This document shows, in pieces, positions 49,226 to 60,852 of a stretch of 64,000 nucleotides of DNA. This DNA comes from Actinomyces sp. ZJ308. GTDB lineage: Bacteria; Actinomycetota; Actinomycetes; Actinomycetales; Actinomycetaceae. The stretch covers positions 1-64,000 of the forward strand of contig NZ_JAAIJY010000017.1 in assembly GCF_011752065.1 (NCBI RefSeq). The letters run 5' to 3'. Numbering within the stretch: position 1 is the first letter of the stretch; each line of letters starts with the position of its first letter. The notes under the pieces are model-generated. The model was not told the origin of the DNA, did no database searches, and saw only the letters and a list, made by a program, of their open reading frames with translations. Both the position numbers and the translations under genes were made by a program.

Positions 49226-50062
49226 TCAGCGCTTCTTGCCGGTCCGACGACGACGCACGATGAGGCGGTCGCTGGACTTGTTGGGACGACGGGTGCGGCC
49301 CTCGGGCTTGCCCCACGGCGAGACGGGGTGACGACCACCGGAGGTCTTGCCCTCACCACCACCGTGCGGGTGGTCCACCGGGTTCATGACGACACCGCGG
49401 ACGGTCGGGCGCACGCCCTTCCAGCGCATGCGGCCGGCCTTGCCCCAGTTGATGTTGGACTGCTCGGCGTTGCCGACCTCGCCGATGGTGGCGCGGCAGG
49501 CGGCCTCCACGTTGCGGATCTCCCCGGAGGGCATGCGCAGCTGCGCGTACTTGCCCTCCTTGGCGACCAGCTGGACGGAGGTGCCGGCGCTGCGGGCGAT
49601 CTTGGCTCCGCCACCGGGACGCAGCTCGACCGCGTGGACGACCGTACCGGTGGGGATGTGACGCAGCTGGAGGTTGTTGCCGGGCTTGATGTCGGCGTTG
49701 GGGCCGGCCTCGACGACGTCGCCCTGACGGAGCTTGTTCGGGGCGATGATGTAGCGCTTCTCGCCGTCCACGTAGTGCAGCAGGGCGATGCGCGCGGTGC
49801 GGTTGGGGTCGTACTCGATGTGAGCGACCTTGGCGGGCACGCCGTCCTTGTCGTGGCGACGGAAGTCGATGAGACGGTAGGCGCGCTTGTGGCCACCGCC
49901 CTTGTGGCGGGTGGTGATGCGGCCGGAGGAGTTGCGTCCACCGGACTTGCTCAGCGGGCGCACCAGCGACTTCTCGGGCGTGCTGCGCGTGATCTCCACG
50001 AAGTCGGCCACGGAGGCGCCGCGACGACCCGGGGTCGTGGGCTTGTACTTACGGATTCCCAT
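49226..50062 (-). CDS. rplB: 50S ribosomal protein L2
   Basis: 278 residues: [40 protein letters not shown], and the peptidyl-transferase-proximal [20 protein letters not shown] with the conserved His. Standard length. Confidence 0.97.
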   Translation of the reverse strand: MGIRKYKPTTPGRRGASVADFVEITRSTPEKSLVRPLSKSGGRNSSGRITTRHKGGGHKRAYRLIDFRRHDKDGVPAKVAHIEYDPNRTARIALLHYVDGEKRYIIAPNKLRQGDVVEAGPNADIKPGNNLQLRHIPTGTVVHAVELRPGGGAKIARSAGTSVQLVAKEGKYAQLRMPSGEIRNVEAACRATIGEVGNAEQSNINWGKAGRMRWKGVRPTVRGVVMNPVDHPHGGGEGKTSGGRHPVSPWGKPEGRTRRPNKSSDRLIVRRRRTGKKR

Positions 50063-50088
50063 ATCGGTCCTTTACCTTCCGTGGCGCA

Positions 50089-50391
50089 CTAGGCCACATC
50101 ACCGAAGATGTCGATGGTCCCCTCGCGCAGGGTGACGATCGCACGGCGGGTGTCCTTGGACTTGCCGATCCCGGTGCGGGTGCGGTGCGTCTTGCCCTTG
50201 CGGTTGATGGTGTTCACCGAGGAGACCCTGACGTTGAAGATGGCCTCGACGGCCTGCTTGATCTCGGTCTTGTTGGATCCTGGCGCCACGATGAACGTGT
50301 ACTGGCCACGGTCCATGCAGGCGTAGGACTTCTCGGAGACCACCGGCGCGATGATGACGTCGCGGGGGTTCTTGGACTTCTCGAGGCTCAC
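50089..50391 (-). CDS. rplW: 50S ribosomal protein L23
   Basis: 100 residues: [58 protein letters not shown]. Docking protein for trigger factor and SRP at the tunnel exit. Overlaps rplD by 4 bp. Confidence 0.97.
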   Translation of the reverse strand: MSLEKSKNPRDVIIAPVVSEKSYACMDRGQYTFIVAPGSNKTEIKQAVEAIFNVRVSSVNTINRKGKTHRTRTGIGKSKDTRRAIVTLREGTIDIFGDVA

Positions 50392-51032
50392 TTGGACTCC
50401 TCCTCACCCTTGCCCAGGAACGCATCCAGGCCAGAGGCCGTGAAGACGACGTCGTCGGACTTGAGGACGTCGTAGGTGTTGAGCTGGTCGGCCCACAGGA
50501 CGTGCGCCTCGGGGGCGTTGCGCAGGCTGAGCCTGGACAGGTCGTCCTGACGGTCCACGATCACCAGGGCCTTGCGGTCGGTGAGGTTGCGCAGCGCGAC
50601 CAGGGCGTTCTTGGTGGAGGGCACCGTGGTGGTGACGAACTCGGTGATGACGTGGACGCGGCCGTTGCGGGCGCGGTCGGACAGGGCGCTGCGCAGGGCG
50701 GCGGCCTTCATCTTCTTGGGGGTCCGCTGGCTGTAGTCGCGCGGCTGGGGACCGTGGACGGTACCGCCGCCGACGAACTGCGGAGCGCGGGTCGAGCCCT
50801 GGCGGGCGCGGCCAGTGCCCTTCTGGCGGTAGGGCTTGCGGCCACCGCCGCGGACGTCGCCGCGGGTCTTGGTGGCGTGGGTACCCTGACGGGCCGCGGC
50901 CAGCTGGCCGACGACCACCTGGTGCATGAGCGGGATGTTGAGGGGGGCGTCGAAGACCTCGGCGGGCAGCTCGACGCTGCCGGTCTTCTTGCCCGCGGAG
51001 TCGACGACGTCGACGGTGAGTGCCTCAGTCAT
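50388..51032 (-). CDS. rplD: 50S ribosomal protein L4
   Basis: 214 residues: [20 protein letters not shown], the loop [40 protein letters not shown]. In E. coli L4 represses the S10 operon through the leader; whether this holds here is not shown. Confidence 0.97.
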   Translation of the reverse strand: MTEALTVDVVDSAGKKTGSVELPAEVFDAPLNIPLMHQVVVGQLAAARQGTHATKTRGDVRGGGRKPYRQKGTGRARQGSTRAPQFVGGGTVHGPQPRDYSQRTPKKMKAAALRSALSDRARNGRVHVITEFVTTTVPSTKNALVALRNLTDRKALVIVDRQDDLSRLSLRNAPEAHVLWADQLNTYDVLKSDDVVFTASGLDAFLGKGEEESK

Positions 51033-51036
51033 GGTC

Positions 51037-51705
51037 TCAGGCTCCCTTCACGGCGGTGCGGACGACGACGACCGAGCCCTTGGGGCCGGGGATCGCGCCG
51101 TTGACGAGCAGAACGCCCTTGTCAACGTCGACGCCGCGGATCTTGAGGTTCTGGACGGTGCGGCGCGCGTGGCCCATGCGGCCGGCCATGCGCAGGCCCT
51201 TGAAGATGCGGCCGGGGGTGGCGCAGGCACCGATGGAGCCGGGCTTGCGGTGGTTGCGGTGAGCACCGTGGGAGGCGCCCACACCGGCGAAGCCGTGGCG
51301 CTTCATGACACCGGCGAACCCCTTGCCCTTGGAGGTCCCGGTGACGTCGACCAGCTGGCCGACCTCGAAGGTGTCGGCGGCCAGCTCCTGGCCGGGGGTG
51401 AACTCCGATGCCAGGGAGGTGCGCACCTCGGCCACGTGGCGGCGGGGCTCGACCCCGACCTTGGCGAAGTGACCGGCGAGCGGCTTGGTGACCTTCTTGG
51501 CGTCGATGTCGCCGAAGGCGAGCTGAACGGCCTCGTAGCCATCGGTCTCGATGGTGCGGACCTGGGTCACGACGTTGGTGTCGACCCGGACGACGGTCAC
51601 GGGGCGCAGGACCCCGTTCTCGTCCCAGATCTGCGTCATGCCGAGCTTGGTGCCGAGCAGCGCCTTGGCAGGCGCGGCGGCAGCCGGCGTGTTAAGCGTT
51701 GTCAT
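51037..51705 (-). CDS. rplC: 50S ribosomal protein L3
   Basis: 222 residues: [60 protein letters not shown], the peptidyl-transferase-facing loop. A 15-residue Ala-rich leader precedes the core. Confidence 0.97.
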   Translation of the reverse strand: MTTLNTPAAAAPAKALLGTKLGMTQIWDENGVLRPVTVVRVDTNVVTQVRTIETDGYEAVQLAFGDIDAKKVTKPLAGHFAKVGVEPRRHVAEVRTSLASEFTPGQELAADTFEVGQLVDVTGTSKGKGFAGVMKRHGFAGVGASHGAHRNHRKPGSIGACATPGRIFKGLRMAGRMGHARRTVQNLKIRGVDVDKGVLLVNGAIPGPKGSVVVVRTAVKGA

Positions 51706-51713
51706 GGCAGTCC

Positions 51714-52022
51714 TCAGAGCTTGATCTCGATGTTGACGTCAGCGGGCAGGTCGAGACGCATGAGCGAGTCGACGGCCTTGGGCGTCGGGTCGACGATGTC
51801 GATCAGCCGCTTGTGCGTGCGCATCTCGAAGTGCTCGCGGCTGTCCTTGTACTTGTGCGGCGACCGGATCACGCAGAACACGTTCTTCTCGGTCGGCAGC
51901 GGCACCGGGCCCACGACCGTCGCACCAGCGCGGGTCACGACGTCGACGATCTTGCGCGCCGAGGAGTCGATGACCTCGTGGTCGTAGGACTTGAGCCGGA
52001 TGCGGATCTTCTGTCCCGCCAT
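51714..52022 (-). CDS. rpsJ: 30S ribosomal protein S10
   Basis: 102 residues: [63 protein letters not shown] at 52022 fits the family exactly; the frame continues open upstream through the leader. First gene of the S10 operon; directly upstream is the fimbrial sortase gene instead of tuf. Confidence 0.97.
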   Translation of the reverse strand: MAGQKIRIRLKSYDHEVIDSSARKIVDVVTRAGATVVGPVPLPTEKNVFCVIRSPHKYKDSREHFEMRTHKRLIDIVDPTPKAVDSLMRLDLPADVNIEIKL

Positions 52023-52137
52023 GGCGCCTAACCTCTCTTGTACTTGCTTCTGGCCGGTCCACGCGCTCGGGCGTGTCGCTGGGCGACACACGCTGCTCCC
52101 CGGGAGGAGGGCGGCGAACCGGTCTGGACACACGGAA

Positions 52138-52158
52138 ACCCGTTCAGGAGGAACGGGT
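52138..52158 (-). terminator. Hairpin in the srtC-rpsJ gap (terminator or S10 leader)
   Basis: ACCCGTTC/GAACGGGT stem of 8 bp with a 5-base loop, about 120 bp past the sortase stop and 116 bp before rpsJ. It could end the fimbrial transcript or act in the S10 operon leader. Confidence 0.5.
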
Positions 52159-52278
52159 CCGTCAGAATGGATCCCGGGTGACCCCGGGGCGGCACAGCCA
52201 GGAGCATGCGAACGCATGCCTTGGCCGGCCGGATTACGCTATCAGGGCCCGCACGGGCAGCGGAACCCGAGATGGCGC

Positions 52279-53517
52279 CTAGAGGCTGTGAGTCCGCCCA
52301 CTGGCACCCGCGCTCGGGCGTGTCGCGGTCAGTGCCGGGATCTCGGTGGTGTCGATGAGCTCCTGATCATCTGATCTGCCTGGAGGCTCCGACAGGGATG
52401 CGATCTCCTCCAGAAGCCTCAGATTCTCCGCCTCGGAGACCTGTGGTGGGACCGGCAGGTCGGTGAACCAGCGCCGGGGCTCGACGCCGGCGTCGTCGTC
52501 CATCCAGTTGCGCATCTGCTCCTCCCAGGTCTGGGGCCGCGGCTCCTGCTCCTCACCGCGCTTGAGGGCCAGGGCGCGCTCCTTGGTCCGAGCGGCCGCG
52601 TAGCCCGAGCGCCACAGGTAGAGGCCGACGACGACGAGGCCGCCCACCAGCGCGACGATCCACCAGGGGAAGGTGGGAACCTCGGGCCGTTTGCCGGCTG
52701 CGGCGACGTCGGCGGCCGGGGTGGGGTAGATGCGCTCGCCGGTCAGCAGGATGCGGTGGGTGTTGATGCCCAGCGGCGTGCAGGTCACCAGGGTGAGCAG
52801 GTCCTTGCCGGCCTCGACGCGCAGGGCCTCGGTCTCCTCGGGCTCGACGACCTTGGTGCTGGTGACCCGGTAGGTGAGGACCTCGCCGAAGACCTCGATG
52901 ATGAGGCTGTCACCGTTCTTCACCCTGTCCAGGTGGGTGAACATGGTGGCCTCGGCCAGGCCGCGGTGCCCGGTGATGACCGAGCGCGTGCCCTCTCCCC
53001 CGACCGGCAGCGAGGTGCCCTCCAGGTGGCCGAGTCCCTTGAGCAGGGTGTCGTCGGCGGTGCCGTGGTAGACGGGCAGGTCCAGGGAGATGGAGGGGAT
53101 CTTGAGGCGCGCCATGAGCCCCTCATCATTGGCCTTGAGGATGGAGGCGTAGCTCAGTGAGGTGTCGGAGCTGGAACCGGCGCCGGTGGGAACATGGTTG
53201 TTGGCCTCCAGGACCGCGCCGGCGGAGAGCGCCTCGTTGTAGGCGTGCGCCTGGGCGATCTGGGTCCTGGCGTCGGGTCGGGCGTCGTCGACCTGGGCGG
53301 CGTAGTCGGCAGTCACCTTCGACTGGTTGTACTGGGAGATCCAGGAGGCCGCCGTCGGGTAGGTCAGGAGCCCCATGCCGATGACCGCCATGATCGAGGT
53401 GATGAGGGCTGAGACCGACAGGCGCCAGGCGCGGGGGCGACGGTGCTTCTGGACGCTCGAGGCGCGCGAGCGCGGGGGCCGGGCGGTGCGGGGCTTGCGT
53501 GCGGTGCGGGAGATCAT
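52279..53517 (-). CDS. srtC: Class C (pilin-polymerising) sortase
   Basis: Membrane transpeptidase that joins LPxTG pilin subunits to a pilin-motif Lys. N-terminal basic region, TM helix (about 33-57), and the catalytic barrel with LDLPVYHGTADDTLLKGLGH, His in VITGHRGLAEATMF (about 184), Cys in TLVTCTPLGINTHR (about 243) and its Arg. A second TM (WWIVALVGGLVVVGLYLW) is followed by a charged cytoplasmic tail of about 100 residues, long for the class. The usual DP-aromatic lid motif is not visible. ATG at 53517 preferred over a TTG at 53556. Downstream of its pilin substrate. Confidence 0.93.
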   Translation of the reverse strand: MISRTARKPRTARPPRSRASSVQKHRRPRAWRLSVSALITSIMAVIGMGLLTYPTAASWISQYNQSKVTADYAAQVDDARPDARTQIAQAHAYNEALSAGAVLEANNHVPTGAGSSSDTSLSYASILKANDEGLMARLKIPSISLDLPVYHGTADDTLLKGLGHLEGTSLPVGGEGTRSVITGHRGLAEATMFTHLDRVKNGDSLIIEVFGEVLTYRVTSTKVVEPEETEALRVEAGKDLLTLVTCTPLGINTHRILLTGERIYPTPAADVAAAGKRPEVPTFPWWIVALVGGLVVVGLYLWRSGYAAARTKERALALKRGEEQEPRPQTWEEQMRNWMDDDAGVEPRRWFTDLPVPPQVSEAENLRLLEEIASLSEPPGRSDDQELIDTTEIPALTATRPSAGASGRTHSL

Positions 53518-53580
53518 GGGGCCTCGTGCGCTTCCAGGGTCGTTGTCCGGGATCAAATGGTGCGAGATCGCACTGATGGC

Positions 53581-53618
53581 GCGGGCGCCCGACGAACCGC
53601 GGTTGGTCGGGCGCCCGC
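53581..53618 (-). terminator. Hairpin 2 between pilin and sortase
   Basis: A perfect 13-bp stem (53581-53593 with 53606-53618) with AACCGCGGTT self-pairing in the loop, about 64 bp before the sortase ATG. It may stall transcription, protect the 3' end of the pilin mRNA, or limit sortase translation. Confidence 0.6.
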
Positions 53619-53708
53619 AGCGCTGCCGTTCAGCTCATGGCCTCATGGTCGCAGTCACGGTCACAGCCTGATGAGGACGTTCGTGAGGACAGGCCTTCTC
53701 GGCGGTGT

Positions 53709-53742
53709 CCGTCGGCCGGGGTCCACGAGCCCCGGCCGACGG
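53709..53742 (-). terminator. Hairpin 1 just after the pilin gene
   Basis: A perfect 13-bp stem (53709-53721 with 53730-53742) and 8-base loop, starting 10 bp past the pilin stop. It is the likely major end or pause of the pilin transcript, allowing low read-through to srtC. Confidence 0.75.
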
Positions 53743-53751
53743 CGGTCGTCA

Positions 53752-55443
53752 TCAGACGGCGAGCTCCGCGGTCCGCTTGCGCTCGCGGTAACGGGCCACG
53801 AGCACGGAGCCGACGGCGATCATCAGCAGGGCCGCACCGGAGGCGGTCAGGATGAGCATGCCGTTGGCACCGGTCAGGGGCAGACCGGGAACCCTCTGCT
53901 TGAAGTTGTCGATGGTGACGTTGTCCGACAGAACGGAACCGGCCTGGATCTTGACGGCGGTCATAGCGTCCTCACCCGAAGGCAGGACGAAGCCAGCCGG
54001 TGCCTTGGTCTCGACCAGGACGTAGCAGCGCTCCGTGGCACCGACCTTGTTGTCGCGTTCCGCCCCGTCGACGGAGTCGGAGACGAAGAGGCCTGTGATT
54101 GTGAAGGATCCGTCGGTGTCGGTGGTGAAGGTGGTCTTACCACCAACGGCGATCGCGTCGCCCTCCTTCTCCTTGGAGCAGGTTCCGGCGTAGGCGTCCT
54201 TGGCCTTGAAGATCTGGAACTCAGCCCCCTTGAGGCCGATACCGGCCGCACTGAGGTCGCCGTCCACCTTGCGAACCATGAGGTCGCCCCAGTTGGAGGT
54301 CACCTCGTCGGTCGTCGGCGGGTTGTTGGGGTTGGCCGGGGGGTCACTCGGCTCCGGAGGCGTGGCAGCGTAGGTGGTGTCGGAGATGAGCTGGGCGGTG
54401 TTGGTGATCGCGCCGTTACCGATCGAAGCAACGGTACCCTCGAAGATAGCCTGGACCTTCTTGCCCGGGGCCGCCTTGAGCTTGGCCAGTCCCTCCTTGG
54501 TGAAGGTCACCGTCACGGTCTGACCGTCGGTGGCCACCTTGTAGTCAGCGGCGTCGAGGGTCGCCCCGTCAAGTGTGATGTCCGTGGCGGTTGCGCCGGT
54601 GAGGCGCGTGTCCAGGACGTCCTTGAGCTGGAAGTACTTGTAGTAGGAGGTGTCATCCAGCTTCGGCAGGGTCGAGGTGACCGGGAAGCGGACCTTGGAG
54701 CCAAGGCCGTAGCCGTTGACACTCTGGTCCTGGATGCTCTTGGAGACCTCGATCTTCTCATTCTTGGGGTAGACGTGGACGTCGTAGAGCCAGTAGCTCC
54801 CTCCCTGAGCGTTGGGGTGAGGGATGGTCACAACGAAGGGCTTGGCCTTCTGAACGATGTCTCCGGGGGTCTTGGTCTCGCAGACCAGGTAGGCCTTGAC
54901 CGGCATGTTGGAGATGGTGGCCACGCCATCGCCGTTGGTGTCAGGGGAAGTCATTCCCGCCTCGAAGGTGTAGCCGTCCAGCACGGGCTTGGCAGGATCG
55001 GCGCAGGCGGCGTCCGGGATGGCATCGGGGGCGGACAGAGCGCTCACCTTGTCCCAGTCGGTGGACTCCTTGAGGTTGATCCCGGCGATCGGGTAGGCGG
55101 TGAACTGCACGCCGGAGACGGGGGCGCCCTTGGCTGTCTGCAGGACGGGCGTCACTTGGAAAGGCTCGGACTCGATGATTCCCTCGGCCCGCTGCGGCCT
55201 CGTCAGAGGGTTCGGCGCAGGGATCGGGGCCTCGTCGCTGCTCGTACCGTCAGCGCGACCGATCGGTCGACCATCACCGTTGAGGTGCTTGTGGATCGTC
55301 AAGGAGCCAATCGCGTCCTCCTTGATGTTGCCGTAGTTCGGGTCCTCGGCATGGGCCGTGGGGGCCAGGCCGAGGAGGGCCAGGGTGAGGACACCGGCTG
55401 CGGCGGCAGCCCGACGCCCCAGTGTGCTGGCGTTGTGCTTCAT
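53752..55443 (-). CDS. LPLTG-anchored major fimbrial pilin (FimA/FimP-like)
   Basis: 563 residues. Sec signal peptide 1-32 (RRAAAAAGVLTLALLGLAP, then AHA). Pilin motif WLYDVHVYPKN near 222-231 gives the Lys that is cross-linked to the next subunit. E-box YVLVETKAPAGFVLP near 478, supporting isopeptide-bonded CNA-B-type domains. Sorting signal LPLTG at about 521-525, then TM and a basic tail. The N-terminus MKHNASTLGRRAAAAAGV is very close to the A. oris FimA signal as I recall it. No tip-protein gene (fimB/fimQ type) lies upstream; tuf does. Two hairpins separate it from srtC. Confidence 0.93.
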   Translation of the reverse strand: MKHNASTLGRRAAAAAGVLTLALLGLAPTAHAEDPNYGNIKEDAIGSLTIHKHLNGDGRPIGRADGTSSDEAPIPAPNPLTRPQRAEGIIESEPFQVTPVLQTAKGAPVSGVQFTAYPIAGINLKESTDWDKVSALSAPDAIPDAACADPAKPVLDGYTFEAGMTSPDTNGDGVATISNMPVKAYLVCETKTPGDIVQKAKPFVVTIPHPNAQGGSYWLYDVHVYPKNEKIEVSKSIQDQSVNGYGLGSKVRFPVTSTLPKLDDTSYYKYFQLKDVLDTRLTGATATDITLDGATLDAADYKVATDGQTVTVTFTKEGLAKLKAAPGKKVQAIFEGTVASIGNGAITNTAQLISDTTYAATPPEPSDPPANPNNPPTTDEVTSNWGDLMVRKVDGDLSAAGIGLKGAEFQIFKAKDAYAGTCSKEKEGDAIAVGGKTTFTTDTDGSFTITGLFVSDSVDGAERDNKVGATERCYVLVETKAPAGFVLPSGEDAMTAVKIQAGSVLSDNVTIDNFKQRVPGLPLTGANGMLILTASGAALLMIAVGSVLVARYRERKRTAELAV

Positions 55444-55961
55444 GGGTCGGGATTTCCTCTCACTGTGCGCCGCGGGGAGATGCGAACGCGTGTCAGAAAT
55501 GCGGATAGGGAGTGTGTTCTCCGGTGGACGGTTCCGTCTCGTCCGACAGCGTCACCGGCACCTCCGACGCTCCTTGCGAGAGTCGGCGGGCGGATCAGTC
55601 GAGGTTGCGGCGACGGCGCCTCCTGAGGAGTCCGGCAGTGATGGCGAGAACGGAACGGCACTGGTATCGCGCGCTGACATGCGCCTACGTCCATACACCT
55701 GGGGACAGCCGATAAACTAGCCGACGCACCGAAGAAAAACAGGCGCGGTAATTGATCTGAAATCGTCCGTTACTGCATTGCGACGCCATTCATTACGCCC
55801 GCATCACGAAACTTCGGAGGCGATGTCATTTGCATGACTATTCCCATTTCCGGTCGGCACCGTGGTCGACATCAACGGCACACGAAAAGACCTCCCCGGT
55901 CGGAACGAGTGTTCCGACCGGGGAGGTCTGGTGCTACGCGTAGGCGCGGAGCGTCAGTGGG
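55444..55961. other. Intergenic region tuf - pilin, probable fimbrial promoter region
   Basis: 518 bp without a gene. Contains the tuf terminator (55888-55929) and, at 55690-55860, the most AT-rich stretch of the neighbourhood, where the pilin promoter should lie. GTCAT-TTGC-ATGAC (55825-55838) is a small palindrome there. I cannot assign -35/-10 boxes with confidence. Confidence 0.5.
55888..55929 (-). terminator. tuf terminator
   Basis: A perfect 19-bp stem (55888-55906 with 55911-55929) with a 4-base loop, 33 bp past the tuf stop, followed on the minus strand by TTT. The strongest intrinsic-type terminator in the window; it closes the str operon before the fimbrial genes. Confidence 0.9.
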
Positions 55962-57152
55962 TCACTTGATGACCTTGGTGACGCGGCCGGAGCCGACGGT
56001 GCGGCCACCCTCACGGATGGCGAAGCCGAGGCCCTCCTCCATGGCGATGGGCTGGATGAGCTGGACGGACATCTCGGTGGTGTCACCGGGCATGACCATC
56101 TCGGTGCCCTCGGGGAGGGTGATGACACCGGTGACGTCCGTGGTCCGGAAGTAGAACTGCGGACGGTAGTTCGAGTAGAAGGGGTTGTGGCGGCCGCCCT
56201 CGTCCTTGGTGAGGATGTAGACGTGGCCCTCGAACTCGGTGTGCGGGGTGATGGAGCCGGGCTTGCAGACGACCTGGCCGCGCTCGACGTCCTCGCGACG
56301 GGTGCCACGCAGGAGCAGACCGCAGTTCTCGCCGGCCCAGGCCTCGTCCATCTGCTTGTGGAACATCTCGATACCGGTGACCGTGGTCTTCTGGGCCTCA
56401 CGGATACCGAGGATCTCGACCTCGGAGTTGATCGGGAGCTTGCCGCGCTCCACACGACCGGTGACGACGGTGCCGCGACCGGTGATGGTGAAGACGTCCT
56501 CGATGGGCATGAGGAAGGGCTTGTCCATGTCACGCTCGGGGGTGGGGATGTACTCGTCCACCGCGTCCATGAGCTCCTTGATCTTGCCGGCCCACTCGGC
56601 GTCGCCCTCGAGGGCCTTGAGAGCGGAGACGCGGATGACGGGAGCCTCGTCGCCGTCGTAGTCCTGGGAGGAGAGCAGCTCGCGCACCTCCATCTCGACC
56701 AGGTCGAGGAGCTCCTCGTCGTCCACCATGTCGGACTTGTTGAGGGCCACGAGGAGGGCGGGGACGCCCACCTGGCGGGCGAGCAGGACGTGCTCGCGGG
56801 TCTGGGCCATCGGGCCGTCGGTGGCGGCGACCACGAGGATCGCGCCGTCCATCTGGGCGGCACCGGTGATCATGTTCTTGATGTAGTCGGCGTGACCGGG
56901 GGCGTCGACGTGCGCGTAGTGACGCTTGTCGGTCTCGTACTCGACGTGCGCGATGTTGATGGTGATACCGCGCTGACGCTCCTCAGGAGCCTTGTCGATC
57001 TCGTCGAAGGGGGTGAAGGGGTTCAGCTCGGGGTACTCGTCGTGCAGAACCTTGGAGATCGCAGCGGTCAGCGTCGTCTTGCCGTGGTCGACGTGACCGA
57101 TCGTTCCGATGTTGACGTGCGGCTTGGTCCGCTCGAACTTGGCCTTGGCCAC
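55962..57152 (-). CDS. tuf: Translation elongation factor Tu
   Basis: 396-residue GTPase delivering aminoacyl-tRNA. G1 [21 protein letters not shown]2 RGITIN, G3 [21 protein letters not shown]4 [10 protein letters not shown], then domains 2 and 3 ending [16 protein letters not shown]. The RGITI and VDHGKTT elements are intact. Follows fusA by 198 bp containing a hairpin; upstream promoter of its own is plausible. Confidence 0.98.
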   Translation of the reverse strand: MAKAKFERTKPHVNIGTIGHVDHGKTTLTAAISKVLHDEYPELNPFTPFDEIDKAPEERQRGITINIAHVEYETDKRHYAHVDAPGHADYIKNMITGAAQMDGAILVVAATDGPMAQTREHVLLARQVGVPALLVALNKSDMVDDEELLDLVEMEVRELLSSQDYDGDEAPVIRVSALKALEGDAEWAGKIKELMDAVDEYIPTPERDMDKPFLMPIEDVFTITGRGTVVTGRVERGKLPINSEVEILGIREAQKTTVTGIEMFHKQMDEAWAGENCGLLLRGTRREDVERGQVVCKPGSITPHTEFEGHVYILTKDEGGRHNPFYSNYRPQFYFRTTDVTGVITLPEGTEMVMPGDTTEMSVQLIQPIAMEEGLGFAIREGGRTVGSGRVTKVIK

Positions 57153-57298
57153 TGGTGTCCTCCTGGGACTCGGGTAGTTCTCTTCGTCGGGATTCGACTA
57201 GCACACATGCTAGCCGTCCGGGCGTCGAGAGTCTCTACTGGTGGATGTTGGAAATCTTACTGAACTGGGTCCCGCCGGCGCGCAGGGGCGCCGCCGGG

Positions 57299-57340
57299 CC
57301 GGGGTCCGCCACGATTGCGTGCAGCCGCAGCGGACCCCGG
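57299..57340 (-). terminator. Hairpin between fusA and tuf
   Basis: An 11-bp perfect stem CCGGGGTCCGC/GCGGACCCCGG (57299-57309, 57330-57340), 20-base loop, 10 bp after the fusA stop. It may attenuate read-through so that tuf is driven mainly from its own promoter. Confidence 0.6.
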
Positions 57341-57350
57341 TGCGCGGACG

Positions 57351-59492
<2,142 letters not shown>

Positions 59493-59537
59493 TTGTGGTG
59501 TCCTTCGTTCGTGTGGGGTACGGAGCTGCTACCGGCA

Positions 59538-60008
59538 TTACCAGCGGTAGTGGGCGAAGGCCTTGTTGGACTCGGCCATGCGGTGCATGTCCTCGCGGCG
59601 CTTGACCGCGGCGCCCAGGCCGTTGGAGGCGTCGAGGATCTCGTTCATGAGGCGCTCGGTCATCGTGTTCTCGCGGCGCTGGCGGGAGAAGTCCACGAGC
59701 CAGCGCAGGGCCAGGGTGGTGGCGCGGCCGGGGCGGACCTCGACGGGCACCTGGTAGGTGGCGCCGCCCACGCGGCGGGAGCGGACCTCCAGGGCGGGAC
59801 GGATGTTGTCCAGCGCGCGCTTGAGGACGGAGACCGGGTCCTGGTCCGTCTTCGAGCGGACGCCCTCCAGAGCGCCGTAGACGATGCGCTCAGCGGTGGA
59901 CTTCTTGCCGTCCAGCAGGACGCGGTTGACGAGCTGGGTGACGACCGGCGAGCCGTAGACGGGGTCGACGACGAGCGGGCGCTTGGGTGCGGGACCCTTA
60001 CGAGGCAT
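59538..60008 (-). CDS. rpsG: 30S ribosomal protein S7
   Basis: 156 residues: [40 protein letters not shown], and the C-terminal [20 protein letters not shown]. Its ATG shares a base with the rpsL stop (TAATG), so the two are coupled. Confidence 0.97.
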   Translation of the reverse strand: MPRKGPAPKRPLVVDPVYGSPVVTQLVNRVLLDGKKSTAERIVYGALEGVRSKTDQDPVSVLKRALDNIRPALEVRSRRVGGATYQVPVEVRPGRATTLALRWLVDFSRQRRENTMTERLMNEILDASNGLGAAVKRREDMHRMAESNKAFAHYRW

Positions 60009-60382
60009 TACTTCTTCTCCTTCTTGGCGCCGTACTTGGAACGTGCCTGCTGACGGCCCTTGACACCCTGGGTGTCGAGGGCGCCGCGCACGATGTGGTA
60101 GCGGACACCGGGAAGGTCCTTCACACGACCACCGCGCACGAGCACGATGGAGTGCTCCTGGAGGTTGTGGCCCTCACCGGGGATGTAGGCCGTGACCTCG
60201 ATACCGGTGGACAGGCGCACACGGGCGACCTTACGAAGGGCGGAGTTCGGCTTCTTGGGGGTCGTGGTGTACACGCGGGTGCACACGCCACGGCGCTGCG
60301 GACTGGCCTTGAGCGCCGGCGTCTTGGACGCGGAGCGCTTCGTCGAGCGGCCCTTGCGGACCAGCTGCTGAATGGTAGGCAC
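60008..60382 (-). CDS. rpsL: 30S ribosomal protein S12
   Basis: 124 residues: [60 protein letters not shown]. The lysines corresponding to E. coli K43 and K88 are present, so this is the streptomycin-sensitive type by known genetics. GTG start at 60382. First gene of the str operon; rpoB/rpoC are not upstream here. Confidence 0.97.
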   Translation of the reverse strand: MPTIQQLVRKGRSTKRSASKTPALKASPQRRGVCTRVYTTTPKKPNSALRKVARVRLSTGIEVTAYIPGEGHNLQEHSIVLVRGGRVKDLPGVRYHIVRGALDTQGVKGRQQARSKYGAKKEKK

Positions 60383-60852
60383 TACTCATTCTCCATGGGG
60401 ACGTGTCTGTATCTGGCTGCTGCCTGCGTGCCGGGCCGCTCCCCCACCGGTGGCTCGACGGCGCACGCCACCGCGGAGAGGGCCGGCCCGCCGGGATCGG
60501 GGCACGCCCGATACGACGTCCGGAGCCCCGCAGTCAGGGGCCCGTCGGTTCCCGCCGCGGCAGACCCGCGTCACGATGTCGAGCCGGGCAGGCCGTGAGG
60601 GCCCGAGCCGGAGCCGATGTCGCTGGGAACGGAATGGAGATGCGGTGACCCGTCAGCGGGCACCGTCGGCCAGGCTACCCGTTTGGCACAGGAGTGCGCC
60701 AGGGAGGGCGGAGCAGTGAGGGCGTGGTGCTGGACACGCCCACATCCGTGCCCGCGACGCGGAACCTGCGGGGAAAGAATGATGGACAATCATCGCGGCC
60801 TCGGCTCCTCATCCGTCACCGCCTCACCGCCCGCTCGTCGAAAGGCTCTCCG
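60383..60852. other. Intergenic region rpsL - prepilin peptidase (divergent)
   Basis: 470 bp with no gene I can support. Holds the divergent promoters of the str operon and the peptidase gene. GC-rich, with no strong palindrome or repeat. Confidence 0.5.

Noticed and set aside
53443-55626. 727-residue plus-strand open frame opposite the pilin gene
   Set aside because: Antisense of the pilin, no signal or domain.
60383-60852. tRNA or other structured RNA upstream of rpsL
   Set aside because: No cloverleaf or conserved TPsiC-like segment found by eye.
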